DNA of 64,000 bases from Valencia hispanica (Eukaryota > Chordata > Actinopteri > Cyprinodontiformes > Valenciidae): assembly GCA_963556495.2 (NCBI GenBank), contig OY747707.1, positions 34,554,871 to 34,618,870 of the forward strand, in the 5' to 3' direction. Both the position numbers and the translations under genes were made by a program. Below, one piece after another: positions 45,601 to 57,750 of the stretch; the stretch's first letter is position 1; each line of letters starts with the position of its first letter. The notes under the pieces were generated by a model. It saw only the letters and a list, made by a program, of their open reading frames with translations. It was not told the DNA's origin and ran no database searches.

Positions 45601-46380
45601 AGGTCGTATGACGTTACCAGACTGGAGGCTACTGCAGCCAACGTGGTCTCTCTTTCACAATCTGTATCTTTAGATAGAAGTAAAACTCAAGATCGGATCC
45701 GGATAAATTACTTATTATTTTGTAAAATCTAGAGTTTTTAAAAACACGTTCAATGCATTTGTCTTACATTGCCCTTACGGTATGAACATACAATGACAAA
45801 TTTAATGAAATGGTTAGCAGAGCTGCAGTTGTTTTGGAAAATATATAACCTAGAACTGCTAAAGCCATACTAAGAATGTTGACATTAATGTTGACATGAT
45901 CATCACCTACTGGCACAAGAATGACATTACTGTGTTTGTAGGGAGTCCAGAAGCAATGTTAAAACATTTTTTTTTTCACAAATTAAGAAATAAAAAAATT
46001 CAAAGTACAATAGTCAATCTCTTAATCCCAGTTTAACAAGGTTGTTCAGGGGGCTAGCAATTTCATGTAAGATACTGACTCCTCATAGCCCTTTCATACT
46101 ATCACACTTAAAATGATCCAAACTTTGTCATTTGTCATTGTCAGTAATATCATGTTATAAGCCTTAGAGCAGGACTGAGTACACACAGCAAAAGTAAAAT
46201 CATGCTTAACACCCACTTGTAGAAGAATCAAGTCATTTCACATGCACATTTTGGAGCTAAGGGCCAAGAAGGAAAATTTCCTTCAGGGATTCTACTACTC
46301 TGCACTGTGTCTACTGTTAACGAGTCAAGGTCTCAGGCCTGCAGAGAAATGGAGTGATCAGGTTAAATGGAGGAAACTTA
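42603..46380. other. A/T-rich intergenic, no gene recognised
   Basis: At about 43,852 GGTTCAAATCTCTGCTGGG resembles a pol III B box of a worn SINE. The rest, including 44,300-44,700, shows nothing I can name. Confidence 0.55.
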
Positions 46381-47450
46381 GAAACTGCCTTTAAGAGTTA
46401 TTGATTGTGGTCCCCCATTGTTAAACAACCTTTGGGGAGAACGGCAGCTATTAACAATGTTACTAATCAGGCCTCGCGATTAAAAACTGAGATGAGAGAT
46501 GCTAAGGACAAGAACACTTAGATGTTTTAACTAACTTGAAGCTCTGCTGCTCTGTTCCTCTGTAAAACAGGCATGGTCCAAGAAGAACAACAGTTTCTCA
46601 GTGCCTTAACTTCTTGCTCGCAGCTTATGGCACAGGATGCAGTGGATGTATACAGCATACACCCAGCCTCAGCTGTTTGCCACCCCTAGAGTCTGGCCTC
46701 TCTCCGTCTTTCGGCTCTGCAGAAGCAGATGCGAAGGTGCAGAGATAACTCTTAACTTTGTTTTGACACTTTTGATTAAGGACCATTGAAGGAACACCTG
46801 TATGGCGGGAGGGAACAATGCACCGAGCCCATAGAGAGATTGATTTTGTGCATTAGAGAAGCTGCCTTTGTCTAAAGCCACGAGGTCCTTTGTTATGCTA
46901 ACCAGCTGTGGAAGATTTCCAATTCAATTTCACCTGAACGCTGGTCAGCCGCACGCTCCATTGTATGGCGTCCCGTGGGCCCCCCCTCCCAGCCAGCCCC
47001 AACCCACCCACCGCCGCCGCTGCCACAGCAGCCTTCCCCTGTCGTCTCTCAAACTGCAATTTAGCCATTGAGGAGGGTGTGCTTGTATGTGAATAAGTTG
47101 GGATGTGTGTGAGTGAGTGTGTGTGTGTGTGTGTCAGGGTGGGAATGGGTGAGTAGAAGAGGGGGATGCTGTGCGGGCTAGATTGACAGCAGGCTGGATC
47201 CTCTTGCCTCAATATACTCTACATCCTGTACTTGTGTGTGCAATGGGCCGCAGAGAGGATCACAGTGAAATGAGATGATATTAATTATCCTAATCCTGAT
47301 GGCTCTCTCTGGACTTCTGCTTCCACTCATCTGTCTCAGGAGAGGCCTTGAATGGTCAGACAGAGAAAATGTCAGAGAAATGAAATGAAAGACGATAAAT
47401 TCAGTAGAGAATATTACGAAACAAAAAAAGAAGGAAAAAAATGACAACAT
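46380..47450. promoter_or_regulatory. Candidate conserved non-coding elements with SOX-type sites
   Basis: Repeat-free mixed sequence. It has ATTGTT at 46,417-46,422 facing AACAAT at 46,453-46,458, CTTTGT at 46,866-46,871 and CTTTGTT at 46,888-46,894. ATATTAATTATCCTAATCC at about 47,278-47,296 resembles homeodomain/OTX sites. A GT tract lies at 47,116-47,134. Function is inferred only. Confidence 0.4.
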
Positions 47451-47916
47451 AGTGAATGACGTAGTTTGCTTTTATCTGTTTTTTTTTTCTGTTGCAATTT
47501 TATAGCTGAATAATTGTCTACTTCCATCATAGCACTGAGAGGATTATAAAACAAAACTACAAATGCACCAATCAATTGGCTAAAGATCACAATTGGTCGA
47601 TTTTCATCTCAAATAACTTAATGGCTATAAAGCAACCAATTGCATTCGTAATTCAAAATCAAACCAGTATCATGACTTATTAGTTACAACTTTTCATGGA
47701 GTTCTTAACATTTGCACTCTTTTTTAATTTTTTATCTTCCTTTCTCAATACGGTCCAAAAGGGTGACCAGTCCTAGTTCTGATTTAGGTCTGGCTTCTTT
47801 GATGGATGAGAACTGTCAAAGAGTTTATTTCAGAACTTCTCTTGGACCAGGACTTGCACTTTCACCTAGACATGATCAGCTAGAGGCAATCACTGATTCA
47901 GAACCAGACTTTTTTG

Positions 47917-48498
47917 GGGATCAGAAAAGTATCACCTTGAAATGAAACTGAAAATAAATATTGCCACTGAAAATAAAAACTGGCATTGAAACATATTATT
48001 GTAACTGAAAATATTAATTTTGAATCTGAAATAAATCTAGTGAAAATGTATTGAAAGTGAAAAAAAAATTGAAAGTGAATTTTTTTTCTATGAAACTCAT
48101 GTATATGAATTGAAACCAATAACTCACTTACAATCAAGTTTTCAAACTTGAGGCCCCGCCCCTCATGCGGGTGCACACACAAGTGTCAAAACAGTATCAC
48201 CTGAATGAAGCTGAAAAAAATTATGGGATTGAAAAAACGATTGGCATTGTTAAAAAAATGAAAGTTTGAAAACTTGATTGTAAGTGAGTTATTTGTTTCA
48301 ATTCATATACATGAGTTTCATAGAAAAAAAATTCACTTTCAATTTTTTTTTCACTTTCAATACAACAATTTTCACTAGATTTATTTCAGATTCAAAATTA
48401 ATATTTTCAGTTACAATAATATTTTTCAATGCCAATTTTTATTTTCATTGCCAATATTTATTTTCAGTTTCATTTCAAGGTGATACTGTTCTGATCCC
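47917..48498. repeat. Long foldback (inverted-repeat) element
   Basis: The left arm 47,917-48,149 (GGGATCAGAAAAGTATCACC...CAATCAAGTTTTCAAACTT) is the near-perfect reverse complement of 48,262-48,498, around a spacer of about 112 bases. Arm interiors are made of GAAAATAAA/TTGAAAGTGAA words. GACTTTT lies just outside both ends and may be a target duplication. It has no coding capacity; a foldback MITE is the best reading. Confidence 0.85.
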
Positions 48499-48994
48499 AT
48501 GACTTTTGAGCTGTGTCACATCATCCAGCTAATGAGCTGAAGGCAGTCTAATATCATCCAAGGAACAAGAGCTTTCCTTCTCTGACAGAGATGTGAGGTC
48601 GTGCCAACAACATTTTACCTTAGCTGTTTTGCTCAATTAATGTCATTTCAACATAACAATTTTACTAAATAAGAACAGTTTTATAAACTAAATTTTGACA
48701 TAATGAAATCCAGTTTTGAACCTTCTAAAGAGGAATGGATTAGTTTTAAAATAAATACAGAAGATGATCTTTTATGATCACTTGTTTATAAGAATTCATG
48801 CAGATGCTGGTGACTTTAATAAAAACAGAACGATATACTACAGATTGGAAATGATACACCATACAGTACTTTCTGTTTGGGAAAATTAGTTATAATTTTT
48901 AGAAAGAGGCTTTATTTTGGCTGAAATAAGAGTTTGTGTGGGCTAATCATAAAGTCCAGAGAGTTGGCTGGAGTGAACAGAGAACATCAAAATA

Positions 48995-50599
48995 CAGTGG
49001 CTTGCAAAAGTATTCGGCCCCCTTGAACTTTTCCACATTTTGTCACATTACAGCCACAAACATAAATCAATTTTATTGGAATTCCATGTGAAAGACCAAT
49101 ACAAAGTGGTGTACACGTGAGAAGTGGAACAAAAATCATACATGATTCCAAACATTTTTTACAAATAAATAACTGAAAAGTGGGGTGTGCGTAATTATTC
49201 AGCCCCCTAAATCAAAACTTTGTAGAACCACCTTTTGCTGCAATTACAGCTGCCAGTCTTTTAGGGTATGTCTCTACCAGCTTTGCACATCTAGAGACTG
49301 AAATTCTTGCCCATTCTTCTTTGCAAAACAGCTCCAGCTCAGTCAGATTAGATGGACAGCGTTTGTGAACAGCAGTTTTCAGATCTTGCTACAGATTCTC
49401 GATTGGATTTAGATCTGGACTTTGACTGGGCCATTCTAACACATGGATATGTTTTGTTTTAAACCATTCCATTGTTGCCCTGACTTTATGTTTAGGGTCG
49501 TTGTCCTGCTGGAAGGTGAACCTCCGCCCCAGTCTCAAGTCTTTTACAGACTCCAAGAGGTTTTCTTCCAAGATTGCCCTTTATTTGGCTCCATCCATCT
49601 TCCCATCAACTCTGACCAGCTTCCCTGTCCCTGCTGAAGAGAAGCACCCCCAGAGGATGATGCTGCCACCACCATATTTGACAGTGGGGATGGTGTGTTC
49701 AGAGTGATGTGCAGTGTTAGTTTTCCGCCCCACATAGCGTTTTGCATTTTGGCCAAAAAGTTCCATTTTGGTCTCATCTGACCAGAGCACATCTTCCACA
49801 TGTTTGCTGTGTCCCCCACATGGCTTGTGGCAAACTGCAAACGGGACTTCTTATGGTTTTCTTTTAACAATGGCTTTCTTCTTGCCACTCTTCCATAAAG
49901 GCCAACTTTGTGCAGTGCACGACTAATAGTTGTCCTATGGACAGGTTCCCCCACCTTAGCTGTAGATCTCTGCAGCTCGTCCAGAGTCACCATGGGCCTC
50001 TTGGCTGCATTTCTGATCAGCGCTCTCCTTGTTTGGCCTGTGAGTTTAGGTGGACGGCCTTGTCTTGGTAGGTTTACAGTTGTGCCATACTCCTTCCATT
50101 TCTGAATGATCGCTTGAACAGTGCTCCGTGGGATGTTCAAGGCTTGGGAAATCTTTTTGTAGCCTAAGCCTGCTTTAAATTTCTCAGTAACTTTATTGCT
50201 GACCTGTCTGGTGTGTTCTTTGGACTTCATTGTGTTGTTGCTCCCAACATTCTCTTAGACAACCTCTGAGGCCGTCACAGGGCAGCTGTATATGTACTGA
50301 CATTAGATTACACACACGTGCCTCGATTTAGTCATTAGCACTCATCAGACAATGTCTATGGGCAACTGACTGCACTCAGACCAAAGGGGGATGAATAATT
50401 ACGCACACCCCACTTTTCAGTTATTTATTTGTAAAAAAATGTTTGGAATCATGTATGATTTTTGTTCCACTTCTCACGTGTACACCACTTTATATTGGTC
50501 TTTCACGTGGAATTCCAATAAAATTGATTCATGTTTGTGGCTGTAATGTGACAAAATGTGGAAAAGTTCAAGGGGGCTGAATACTTTTGCAAGCCACTG
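48995..50599 (-). mobile_element. Complete Tc1-like transposon, 1,605 bp, TA-flanked
   Basis: The ends are CAGTGGCTTGCAAAAGTATTC and its reverse complement, flanked by TA at 48,993-48,994 and 50,600-50,601, the Tc1 target duplication. The inverted repeats are about 214 bp (48,995-49,208 and 50,386-50,599) and differ at about six positions, so the copy is fairly young. The 1.6-kb length is usual for fish Tc1 elements with long inverted repeats. It carries a broken transposase on the minus strand. Confidence 0.96.
49210..50230 (-). pseudogene. Tc1 transposase pseudogene (DD34E)
   Basis: The start ATG is at 50,228-50,230, followed by a paired DNA-binding region with YKKISQALNIPRSTVQAIIQ (helix-turn-helix) and a GRPPKL hook. 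After about residue 150 the frame shifts near 49,795. Catalytic Asp 1 is in [12 protein letters not shown], Asp 2 in [12 protein letters not shown] and Glu in [10 protein letters not shown]. In-frame stops follow GKMDGAK (about 49,581) and PIENL (about 49,389-49,391). One shift and two stops make it inactive, although the DDE residues are all present. Confidence 0.92.
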
Positions 50600-50857
50600 T
50601 ATTATTCAAAGAGAAAAGTTTAAAATCCAAGGCTTGGTTCAATCTACACTAAGAAATCTAACAGTTTTCAGGCTACAGACACACCAACAACAGTATTTTT
50701 AAGGATTTAATAAAAAAAAGAAGTGCTGTAAGGGATTAATTGGGATATTATTGCATTAATTTCCTTTTGTGTTGGGTTTGAATTATCGCCTCATTTAAGG
50801 TATGCTTTGTATTCTTGCTTCTCAAGAGTTTTTCAGTCTTTTGAAAAAATCCAAACC

Positions 50858-51020
50858 AATTTAATTCAGTTTATCTATATGGCACCAGTTCCCAAGAAAT
50901 TTTATCTCAAGGCACTTTACCAAAACAGCGCCAATTCAGTCGAATCAAATAGTCATATTTCAAAAGTTACATACATTCCAATTGATTCTGGTAATGAAGC
51001 AATGCAGTTCAGTTTATTAT
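50858..51020 (+). repeat. Fragment of the fish repeat also seen at 26,340
   Basis: TTTAATTCAGTTTATCTATATGGCACC, TTTATCTCAAGGCACTTTACC and GCGCCAATTCAGTCG match the 5' words of the 26,340-27,200 repeat. A short A tract follows at 51,031-51,047. Confidence 0.65.
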
Positions 51021-51047
51021 TTACATGGGTAAAAAAAAAAAAAAAAG

Positions 51048-52120
51048 ACAACATTAAGGATTACTTCCCTTTAACCAACAGGTCAGACCTCAGCAAAAAT
51101 TTGAAATCAGTATCAGACAGAAAATAACCTGATTACTGTGTCTCTGATTGCAACCCTCTTCTCCTTCCTTTGGTCATTGTGTTCATTTTTTTGCTTAAAA
51201 TTATCCAACGGTTTTTTCCGCTTTGAGGAATACTGCTGAAACTATTCCTATTTTTATATGCTTAAAATATAAAATTTCTTATTTACATTCAGCTAAATTA
51301 TTTTGCAAGAAATACAACCCTCTAAAAGCTATTTTAATTGAACATGACTCAAAAAGAAAGCATGTGATAATTAAACTCAAGGCTCAGTGAATAGGTCTAT
51401 ATTACACAGAGATTTGTATTAAGATCGAATCTTTGCAGTGATGAAAGAGCACAATACTGAGCTGCAACCGTTTGCTCTGCATGCAGTGAGAGAAACTTCT
51501 TAACTCACTCATTATGGTTGATGGTTGTATTATTTTAGTACCCTCACACTGCAGCAGGCTGGATTTTAATAATGGTTCTAAGAGCTCATGTATCAGTAAT
51601 GTTTTTTCTGTTTTTCATCTGAAGATCATGAACAAAGCTGTGTGGTTTTGTTGAATGAAATTCCTAACTTAGAGCTTCTAGCCATACTTTTCTTGAAAAT
51701 CAATCAAACCCAACATAAGCAGTTTATCACCTAAAGATAAACATGTCATGGTCATCTTTTTATACATGTTTTTTTCAGGTTTGTGGTTATTTGTAATTCA
51801 ATTGAAAACCAAATTATAGGAGTTCTGATAACTATTTCTGTTTATATTTTCTTGAAATTATATTTTCCTGTTTATTTGCATATTTTTAATGTAATTTTAG
51901 CAAAGTTCTGAGTAAAGGTGTTTACTTGTTTGTTTGTTTTTGGCTATACCATTTGAGTAGCATGTGGGAAGACTGGATAGATGTCTGGAAAATTTGGTGA
52001 CAAAAAAGAGTCATGGAAGCAGTTTGTGAAGTGGACCAGAACAGGTGGGAATAAACTAATTACATTAACGAAAATCTTCAGCAGTTACTTCAAGATAAGT
52101 TCTATAAAAATTGTATGGTA
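51048..52120. other. A/T-rich intergenic
   Basis: No gene, repeat family or RNA gene recognised. Confidence 0.6.
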
Positions 52121-52123
52121 TAG

Positions 52124-52180
52124 TCAAGGGCTCCCCAACCACCAGGCAAAGACTAGTACCAGGCAGTGTGTCTAATGGTA
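52124..52180 (+). mobile_element. hAT-type terminal fragment
   Basis: CAAGGGCTCCCCAACCACC and AGACTAGTACCAGGCAGTGTG resemble the CAGGGGTCCCCAACCACCGG type terminus of vertebrate hAT elements, with mutations. Only one end is seen. Confidence 0.45.
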
Positions 52181-52781
52181 CAAGGTCATGGAGTTAATAA
52201 TAAATATGTGCAGTAATGTCCATGATATTGATGAGCAGAGTGTGTTAGTGCCTTTTAAAAAAAGAAAAAACAGTGTGTGCTTTTGTTGGTGTGCTTTAAA
52301 AGTAGAAAGATATTCAGTCAAAGGGAGCAGGAAGGACAATTATGGGTGTCAACATGGATGAGAGTGTGTGAACCAGTCCAGCGGTAAGTTGTTGCTTCTG
52401 TGTTGTGCAATTGTCATTCACTTGGTTCTTTGTTACTTGTAACTACTTAATAATAGCACAAACTATATTTCATTGTTAAATTATAATCCTCATTAAATTT
52501 TAATCTTCATGGGCACTTCCTTTTAAATGTCCCCCTTGGCAAGTACCCATATAGGCAATACAAAGAAAAATTGCCTCTGATGTTTAGTAATACCAGCAGA
52601 TCAGGTTCATGTAGTACTTTGAAAAATTCTGCTGTGAAAATCTACATTTTATTACCCAGCTGTTTTTATTAATTCCCTTTGTACATTTGTTAGAGAGAAA
52701 AAAATCCACAACTAGATACTACTATTTTTACCAGAAGAATGAAAGTTTCCTTTCCAGGGTAGAAAGTAAACCTGCTCTAAT

Positions 52782-52976
52782 GAAGAAGAAGAAGAAGAAG
52801 AAGAAGAAGAAGAAGAAGAAGAAGAAGAAGAAGAAGAAGAAGAAGAAGAAGAAGAAGAAGAAGAAGAAGAAGAAGAAGAAGAAGAAGAAGAAGAAGAAGA
52901 AGAAGAAGAAGAAGAAGAAGAAGAAGAAGAAGAAGAAGAAGAAGAAGAAGAAGAAGAAGAAGAAGAAGAAGAAGAA
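52782..52976. repeat. Pure (GAA)65 trinucleotide tract
   Basis: 195 bases of uninterrupted GAA. It reads as poly-Lys/Glu/Arg on one strand and poly-Ser/Leu/Phe on the other, none of it real coding. Long GAA/TTC tracts can form triplex DNA. Confidence 0.98.
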
Positions 52977-53079
52977 TTTTCAATAATATACATTTTGTTA
53001 AAAAGGCGCCTTTCTGACACTCAAGGTCACCGTATAGACATACATGAAGTTAAGCATCAGACCTTAAGTTACTAATCAT

Positions 53080-53290
53080 TACATAAATGATGCAACATTT
53101 TTAAAGTAGATTAAAATCACAAGTAAGTGGATGTTACAGTGTATAAGCTTGTTTGAACAGATAGGTTTTGAGTCCAGTTTTGAAATGAGGGAATGAGTCC
53201 ATGTTTCTGAGATGTGGTGGAAGGGAGTTCCAGAGCGGCTGAATGCTCTGCTCTCCATTGTGGTGAGACGGGCAGGTGGTCAATATAAAT
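53080..53290 (-). repeat. Fragment related to the 26,340 fish repeat
   Basis: AGGTTTTGAGTCCAGTTTTG, GAGATGTGGTGGAAGGGAG and TTCCAGAGCGGCTGAATGC match the reverse of the AGCCTGGCCTTAAAAG...GGAGCTGGCTCC part at about 27,060-27,120 in layout. Confidence 0.55.
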
Positions 53291-54204
53291 ATGTTTAGAA
53301 AAGCACACAAAAATTCAGTAGTTTACAAAATATTTGAGGAAAAATGAAAGTCCACTATGAACCAACTACTCGCTACTCAACTCGTCAATTCTACCTCAGA
53401 GCTACACACTATTGTGGTGTTAATCATCACTATTGATGAAGAGTTAATTAGAAAAACAACAACAGCTGTTCTCTTATGCAAAAAGTAAAGATCATCAGGA
53501 ATCAGTTTCACTCTCGGATATCAAGAAGAATGTTGTTTTCTAGTAAGAGGCTGGATTAAAATAAAAAAACTGAAAAAGAAAAAAACATCAACATCCACAC
53601 CAACCGAACCATTTCATTTCCCAGCTCTACACAGGGAGAAATTGCCTTTTTGGGTCCAACATGTGCTGTTGCTTTGATCGCCCACAAATTAGTTAAATCC
53701 TTACAGACATGCGCCTTCCTTATGCCCATCTCGCTGGCTTAAACACATCTGGACACTGAGGAATGCATTGCATCTGCCAACCCACAGAGGTCACTTAGAG
53801 GCCTGAGTTTTTTTCTAAATTAAGCAAAGCACATGTTAAAGATTGGTGGAAATTCAAAAATAAACAAAAATAGAGCTTCAATCAGAAATAGACGCACTTA
53901 GTAGGGAAGCATGTATAATGCAAAACAAACATTTATCACAGTTACTTTTCAAGCTGGATCGTTGATCCTGATTTTGACTTGGTCCGGTCAGGATTCTTTC
54001 TGTGAGTAAAGTCTGAGAGTAAAGCAGAGCTGCTGAATCAATCAGAGGGAGACTTTTAAGCAACTTGGGGGGGTAACTTAGCCAATTATAGAGAGTTGTT
54101 CATCTCTGACATTGGGGAGTTTCACAGAGGTAAGATTTCACAAACGATATTTCATCTTAACTACAGCGAGATGACTGCTCAGGATTGGTTTACATTGTCA
54201 TAAC
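53291..54204. other. Intergenic, nothing recognised
   Basis: A/T-rich sequence with no exon-like block or repeat family that I can name. Confidence 0.55.
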
Positions 54205-54340
54205 ATTTTTAATTAGGGCTGTCAAACGGTTAAAAATGTTAATCTAATTAATCATAGGGTAACTGTGAATTAATAAAGATTAATTAACATTCCCAAATAT
54301 GACTGAAAAAGTAAAAATTTTGTTGTAAATAAAACCAGAA
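54205..54340. repeat. Fish repeat with ATTAAT words
   Basis: AGGGCTGTCAAACGGTTAAA then AATGTTAATCTAATTAATCA is the start of a widespread fish repeat (AGGGCTGTCAANCGATTAAA type). It is probably a non-autonomous DNA element; only part is present. Confidence 0.6.
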
Positions 54341-55250
54341 GCTGTTGCTCTTTTTTTCAAGGAAATGCAGGAGAGATGCATGGAACGTTTGTTTTGAATG
54401 GCACTATCACATTTACTCGTGACCCTTTTAACCTATTCATCTTTTAGATAGTTGGTAAGGCAAACTAACTGGCTAACATTTCCCAAATGTAAAGCTGATC
54501 AGTTCTTATTAATATTGGACAACCCTGATCATCCTCTTCATGGGACTATCCTACAACAACAGAGTGTCTTCAGTCAGAGGCTTCTTCAGTTTCGCTGCAA
54601 CACATAATGTTTCAGGAGAACCTTTCTGTCCTTAGCCGTCAGGATCTACAACTCCTTGAAGAGCTAAATAGTTTGAGATACAACACTTAATATCTCTCTG
54701 GGATCAATACAGTATTTTTTTTATTAAATTGTTCTGAATAATAGAGGGATTGTTTATCAACAACTCCATTCATGCACAAAAGGTTTGACACAGAACCTGT
54801 ACATTACTCCTTGGTTCCCCCTGTTGCAGTTATCTTGAAGTTGGAGTGTTGGTTAGCTACTTTAGCTTGTTTGTTAGCCAAGGCTTAACTGATTAGAACT
54901 GATTGCTGCAGATTGTTGCATTTTTAATCATCTGCTTGTTCCAATCGCTCCTTCTGATCGCTTGCAACCAGAGACGTATTTTGTTTGCCTTGAAACGGGC
55001 TAGTCGATTGAATGCGCGTTTGTTGTTTTTATCAAAGCAACCAACAAAGACATGTTACTTAAAAAAAATAGTTTGGCACATTTAAAAAGATGATATATGT
55101 TTGATTAAACTAGATATGATGATTTTGATTAAATCATAATTTCCAGCTCACATGCTAAAGTAGACATAAGAGCACTGAGTCTGTCAAAGAAAGGTCAAAG
55201 TGAAGGTTGGTTCATGTAACAGCATCAACAGTTTTTGTGCTTCTGAATGT
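54341..55250. other. Intergenic, nothing recognised
   Basis: A/T-rich sequence with no gene recognised. Confidence 0.55.
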
Positions 55251-56260
55251 AGATTCTCTTGCATTAATGACACAGAGAGCTATTTGCACAGTTTATTTCC
55301 CCACATTTGAAATTAAGTGATTTGTCATTTATCTGTGTGTTTACATGCTTGTTTCCAATTCTGATAGTTCTTTGTTCCGTAATGTAGCACATCAACATAA
55401 ACGGGGCGCACAGAAAGAGCCTAATCCTGGCCTGAAGTGGATGTACTTTATATTTAGAGTGCTGCTGATTGTGATGGTTGTTATTATTGAATTTGAGTGA
55501 CGATCACAGTCGTTTGATCACGAATCAATGCCTCGCTGGTGTGTCACAATGCGCTTGAGGGAGGGGAAACTAGAGGTGTCCAAATTGTGTCATGGGGCAT
55601 TTTGCGTTTCGCATTCTTTGACGTGCTCTTGTTCTCTGTCTTGAGCTTGCCCTGTAGCCTGATGAGCCCCCTGCAGGCGCCGCACTTAGTCACACGGGCC
55701 CCGAAACTACGGCGGCAGACAAAGTGAAGTGAGGAGAATAGCTGTTTACCCCTTACGCCTGAGGTATTAGTGCCATCATAAAGTGGCACACCGCCCCCCA
55801 ACCCTCACCCTTCAATAGGCTTGTGAAGTGTGAAGTATATTTTTGTTCTCGCATTTTTATACCAATTTTAATTCCACAGCTGCATATCTGAGAAGCAGGA
55901 TTTCCTTGGTTGGCTTCCCAGATTTGTTGCTTTCCCCATCTTGCCACTTTCCCTCCCTTGTATCCTCTCTCATGTCTGCTTCTCCTACCCCTACAATCCC
56001 TAACCTCTCTGTGTCTCTCTTCCCCCCCTCCTCACCCCCTTTCTATTGCCTGGGGGCTGATTATTTTAGTGGAAATACTGCCATTGCGTATCCGTGCCAG
56101 ATCCTGCCAGCCCAAGCCTCTGCCACCCCGCCCCTCGCTCCCCGCCCCCATACCCACATCCTTCCACTTAGAATAACCAATCTGATGATGTGACAGTTTC
56201 TTTCTCCCCATAGAAAATCTCCCTCTAACCCCCCCCACCAATCTCTCTTGCGTTTTGGAT
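55250..56260. promoter_or_regulatory. Candidate conserved non-coding block
   Basis: Repeat-free, compositionally mixed. Includes AAATTAAGTGATTTGTCATTTATC, GAGCCTAATCCTGGCC (OTX-like) and CGTTTGATCACGAATCAATGCC. The 55,920-56,230 part is C/T-rich. Enhancer-like by appearance only. Confidence 0.35.
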
Positions 56261-56479
56261 TCCAGCGTTGTTTGACATGTTATGGAAGGGTTTCAGCTTC
56301 CCACCTCCGCAATCCTTATTCTATCCCAGGGAAGCGGTTGGCATGGGAATCTAATACTTGGCAAAGAGGGCAGGGGAAGGAGGTGGAGAGGGCGGTGGTG
56401 GGGTTGTTTTAAAAATGAAAAAAATATTTTCAAACACACTGTGTCTCACTGCATTTTTTCCTAAATAAATCTTCTTTCC

Positions 56480-56960
56480 CCTCAATGCACTTTATTTAAA
56501 CTTTGGTTTCGCTGGGAGTCTCACGCCCTGATGTTGTGATGTGATGTGACTTGATCTTAATTTTACAAGAGCAAAGTGAGTCGACATTAGTGTTAGCGTG
56601 CGGGAGTGCATTTCCGTTCCTGCATGTTGTGTAGCTCTGCCAGTCGTCTTTGGTCATTAGGTCGATGGTCATTGGTTGCCGTGGAGCCGGCAGAAGGAGA
56701 AATCAGGTCCAATTACAAAGCTTTGATGAGGGAGACATAAAAGCCTCTTTCTTTTTAACACCTAGACAAACCTCAAGAGTCTGGAAACCCATCAGCTTTA
56801 GACTAATGAGGGATATGTCTCTGGGACCAATTGCCAATATTTCAGGGCTTTTTAGCGGAACCAGGGTGCATGTGGACAATGGATCATCTGGACTTTCTAA
56901 AAGTCCGAATTTTAATGCAGATTATACAAACAATTTAGGAATGAAATGTACAAGTCTCAT
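56480..56960. promoter_or_regulatory. Candidate conserved non-coding element
   Basis: The 56,570-56,750 part holds GGTCATTAGGTCGATGGTC, ATTGGTTGCCGTGGAG and CCAATTACAAAGCTTTGATG (TCF/SOX-like). No coding reading is supported. Confidence 0.4.
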
Positions 56961-57750
56961 ATAAGCAGATTAGAATAGTAATGAGAAAGTATTCTGCTCA
57001 ACTATATGAATCTGTGCAAGACTAAATCTGGATGGGATGCCTTTAACAAATGCTATAGAAAGAACAATAGTTCAGGTCATTTCAGCCAAATACACAGGTA
57101 GAAATGTATCAATTCTTCATCATTGTGGCATAATCTTAATCTAAACATTTTAGAAAAATATATTTTTTTAAAGAGGCTTGATTTTGTGTTTTTTGAATCA
57201 TTTCTGTGTTGATTTGACCACATGTGTTAGATCTACATCACCGTATTTGCAGGGGTAAGACAGAAAAGGCTCTCTACTTGCATGCCACCCAAACAAACAG
57301 TTTGCGTGTAATGTTTATAATCAAGGCTCTAGTGAACTCAGGAGTTCTTTGTTTGTTTTAACCCCCCTTATCATCTCACTCACAATTTAAAAAGATAACA
57401 AATGGGTTCTTGTCTACTGGCTAAAGTTACTTGACCTCTATACTGGTGTTTCCTGCCACCATCACAACATATCAGTGGGTGCTCAGTTGTTTGCAGATAT
57501 CTTTGCACCCACCTTTTATTTTACTTCAGGCTGTTCAAACCAGATTTACACACCTTAACACATGGCAGGGGTTAACAATCGTCCAACTCATCTTCATCCA
57601 TTTGAACCAAGTTTGTGTAACGAAGGGCTCTCTCATGCCAATCATACTCTTCTTCCACATAAAAAATGCTCCTATAACATTTCCCTCTGGCAACGATGTG
57701 ATAGTGGTCATTAACCTAATTTTTTGTCATCATCTGTCATCAGGCTCATT
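56960..57750. other. Intergenic, nothing recognised
   Basis: A/T-rich sequence without a named feature. Confidence 0.55.

Noticed and set aside
47712..48502. Open frames over the foldback element
   Set aside because: Both arise from the same inverted arms. The peptides are mirror products of A/T-rich words without similarity to known proteins.
52687..53020. Poly-Lys, poly-Ser and poly-Leu open frames
   Set aside because: Pure translation of the (GAA)65 tract.
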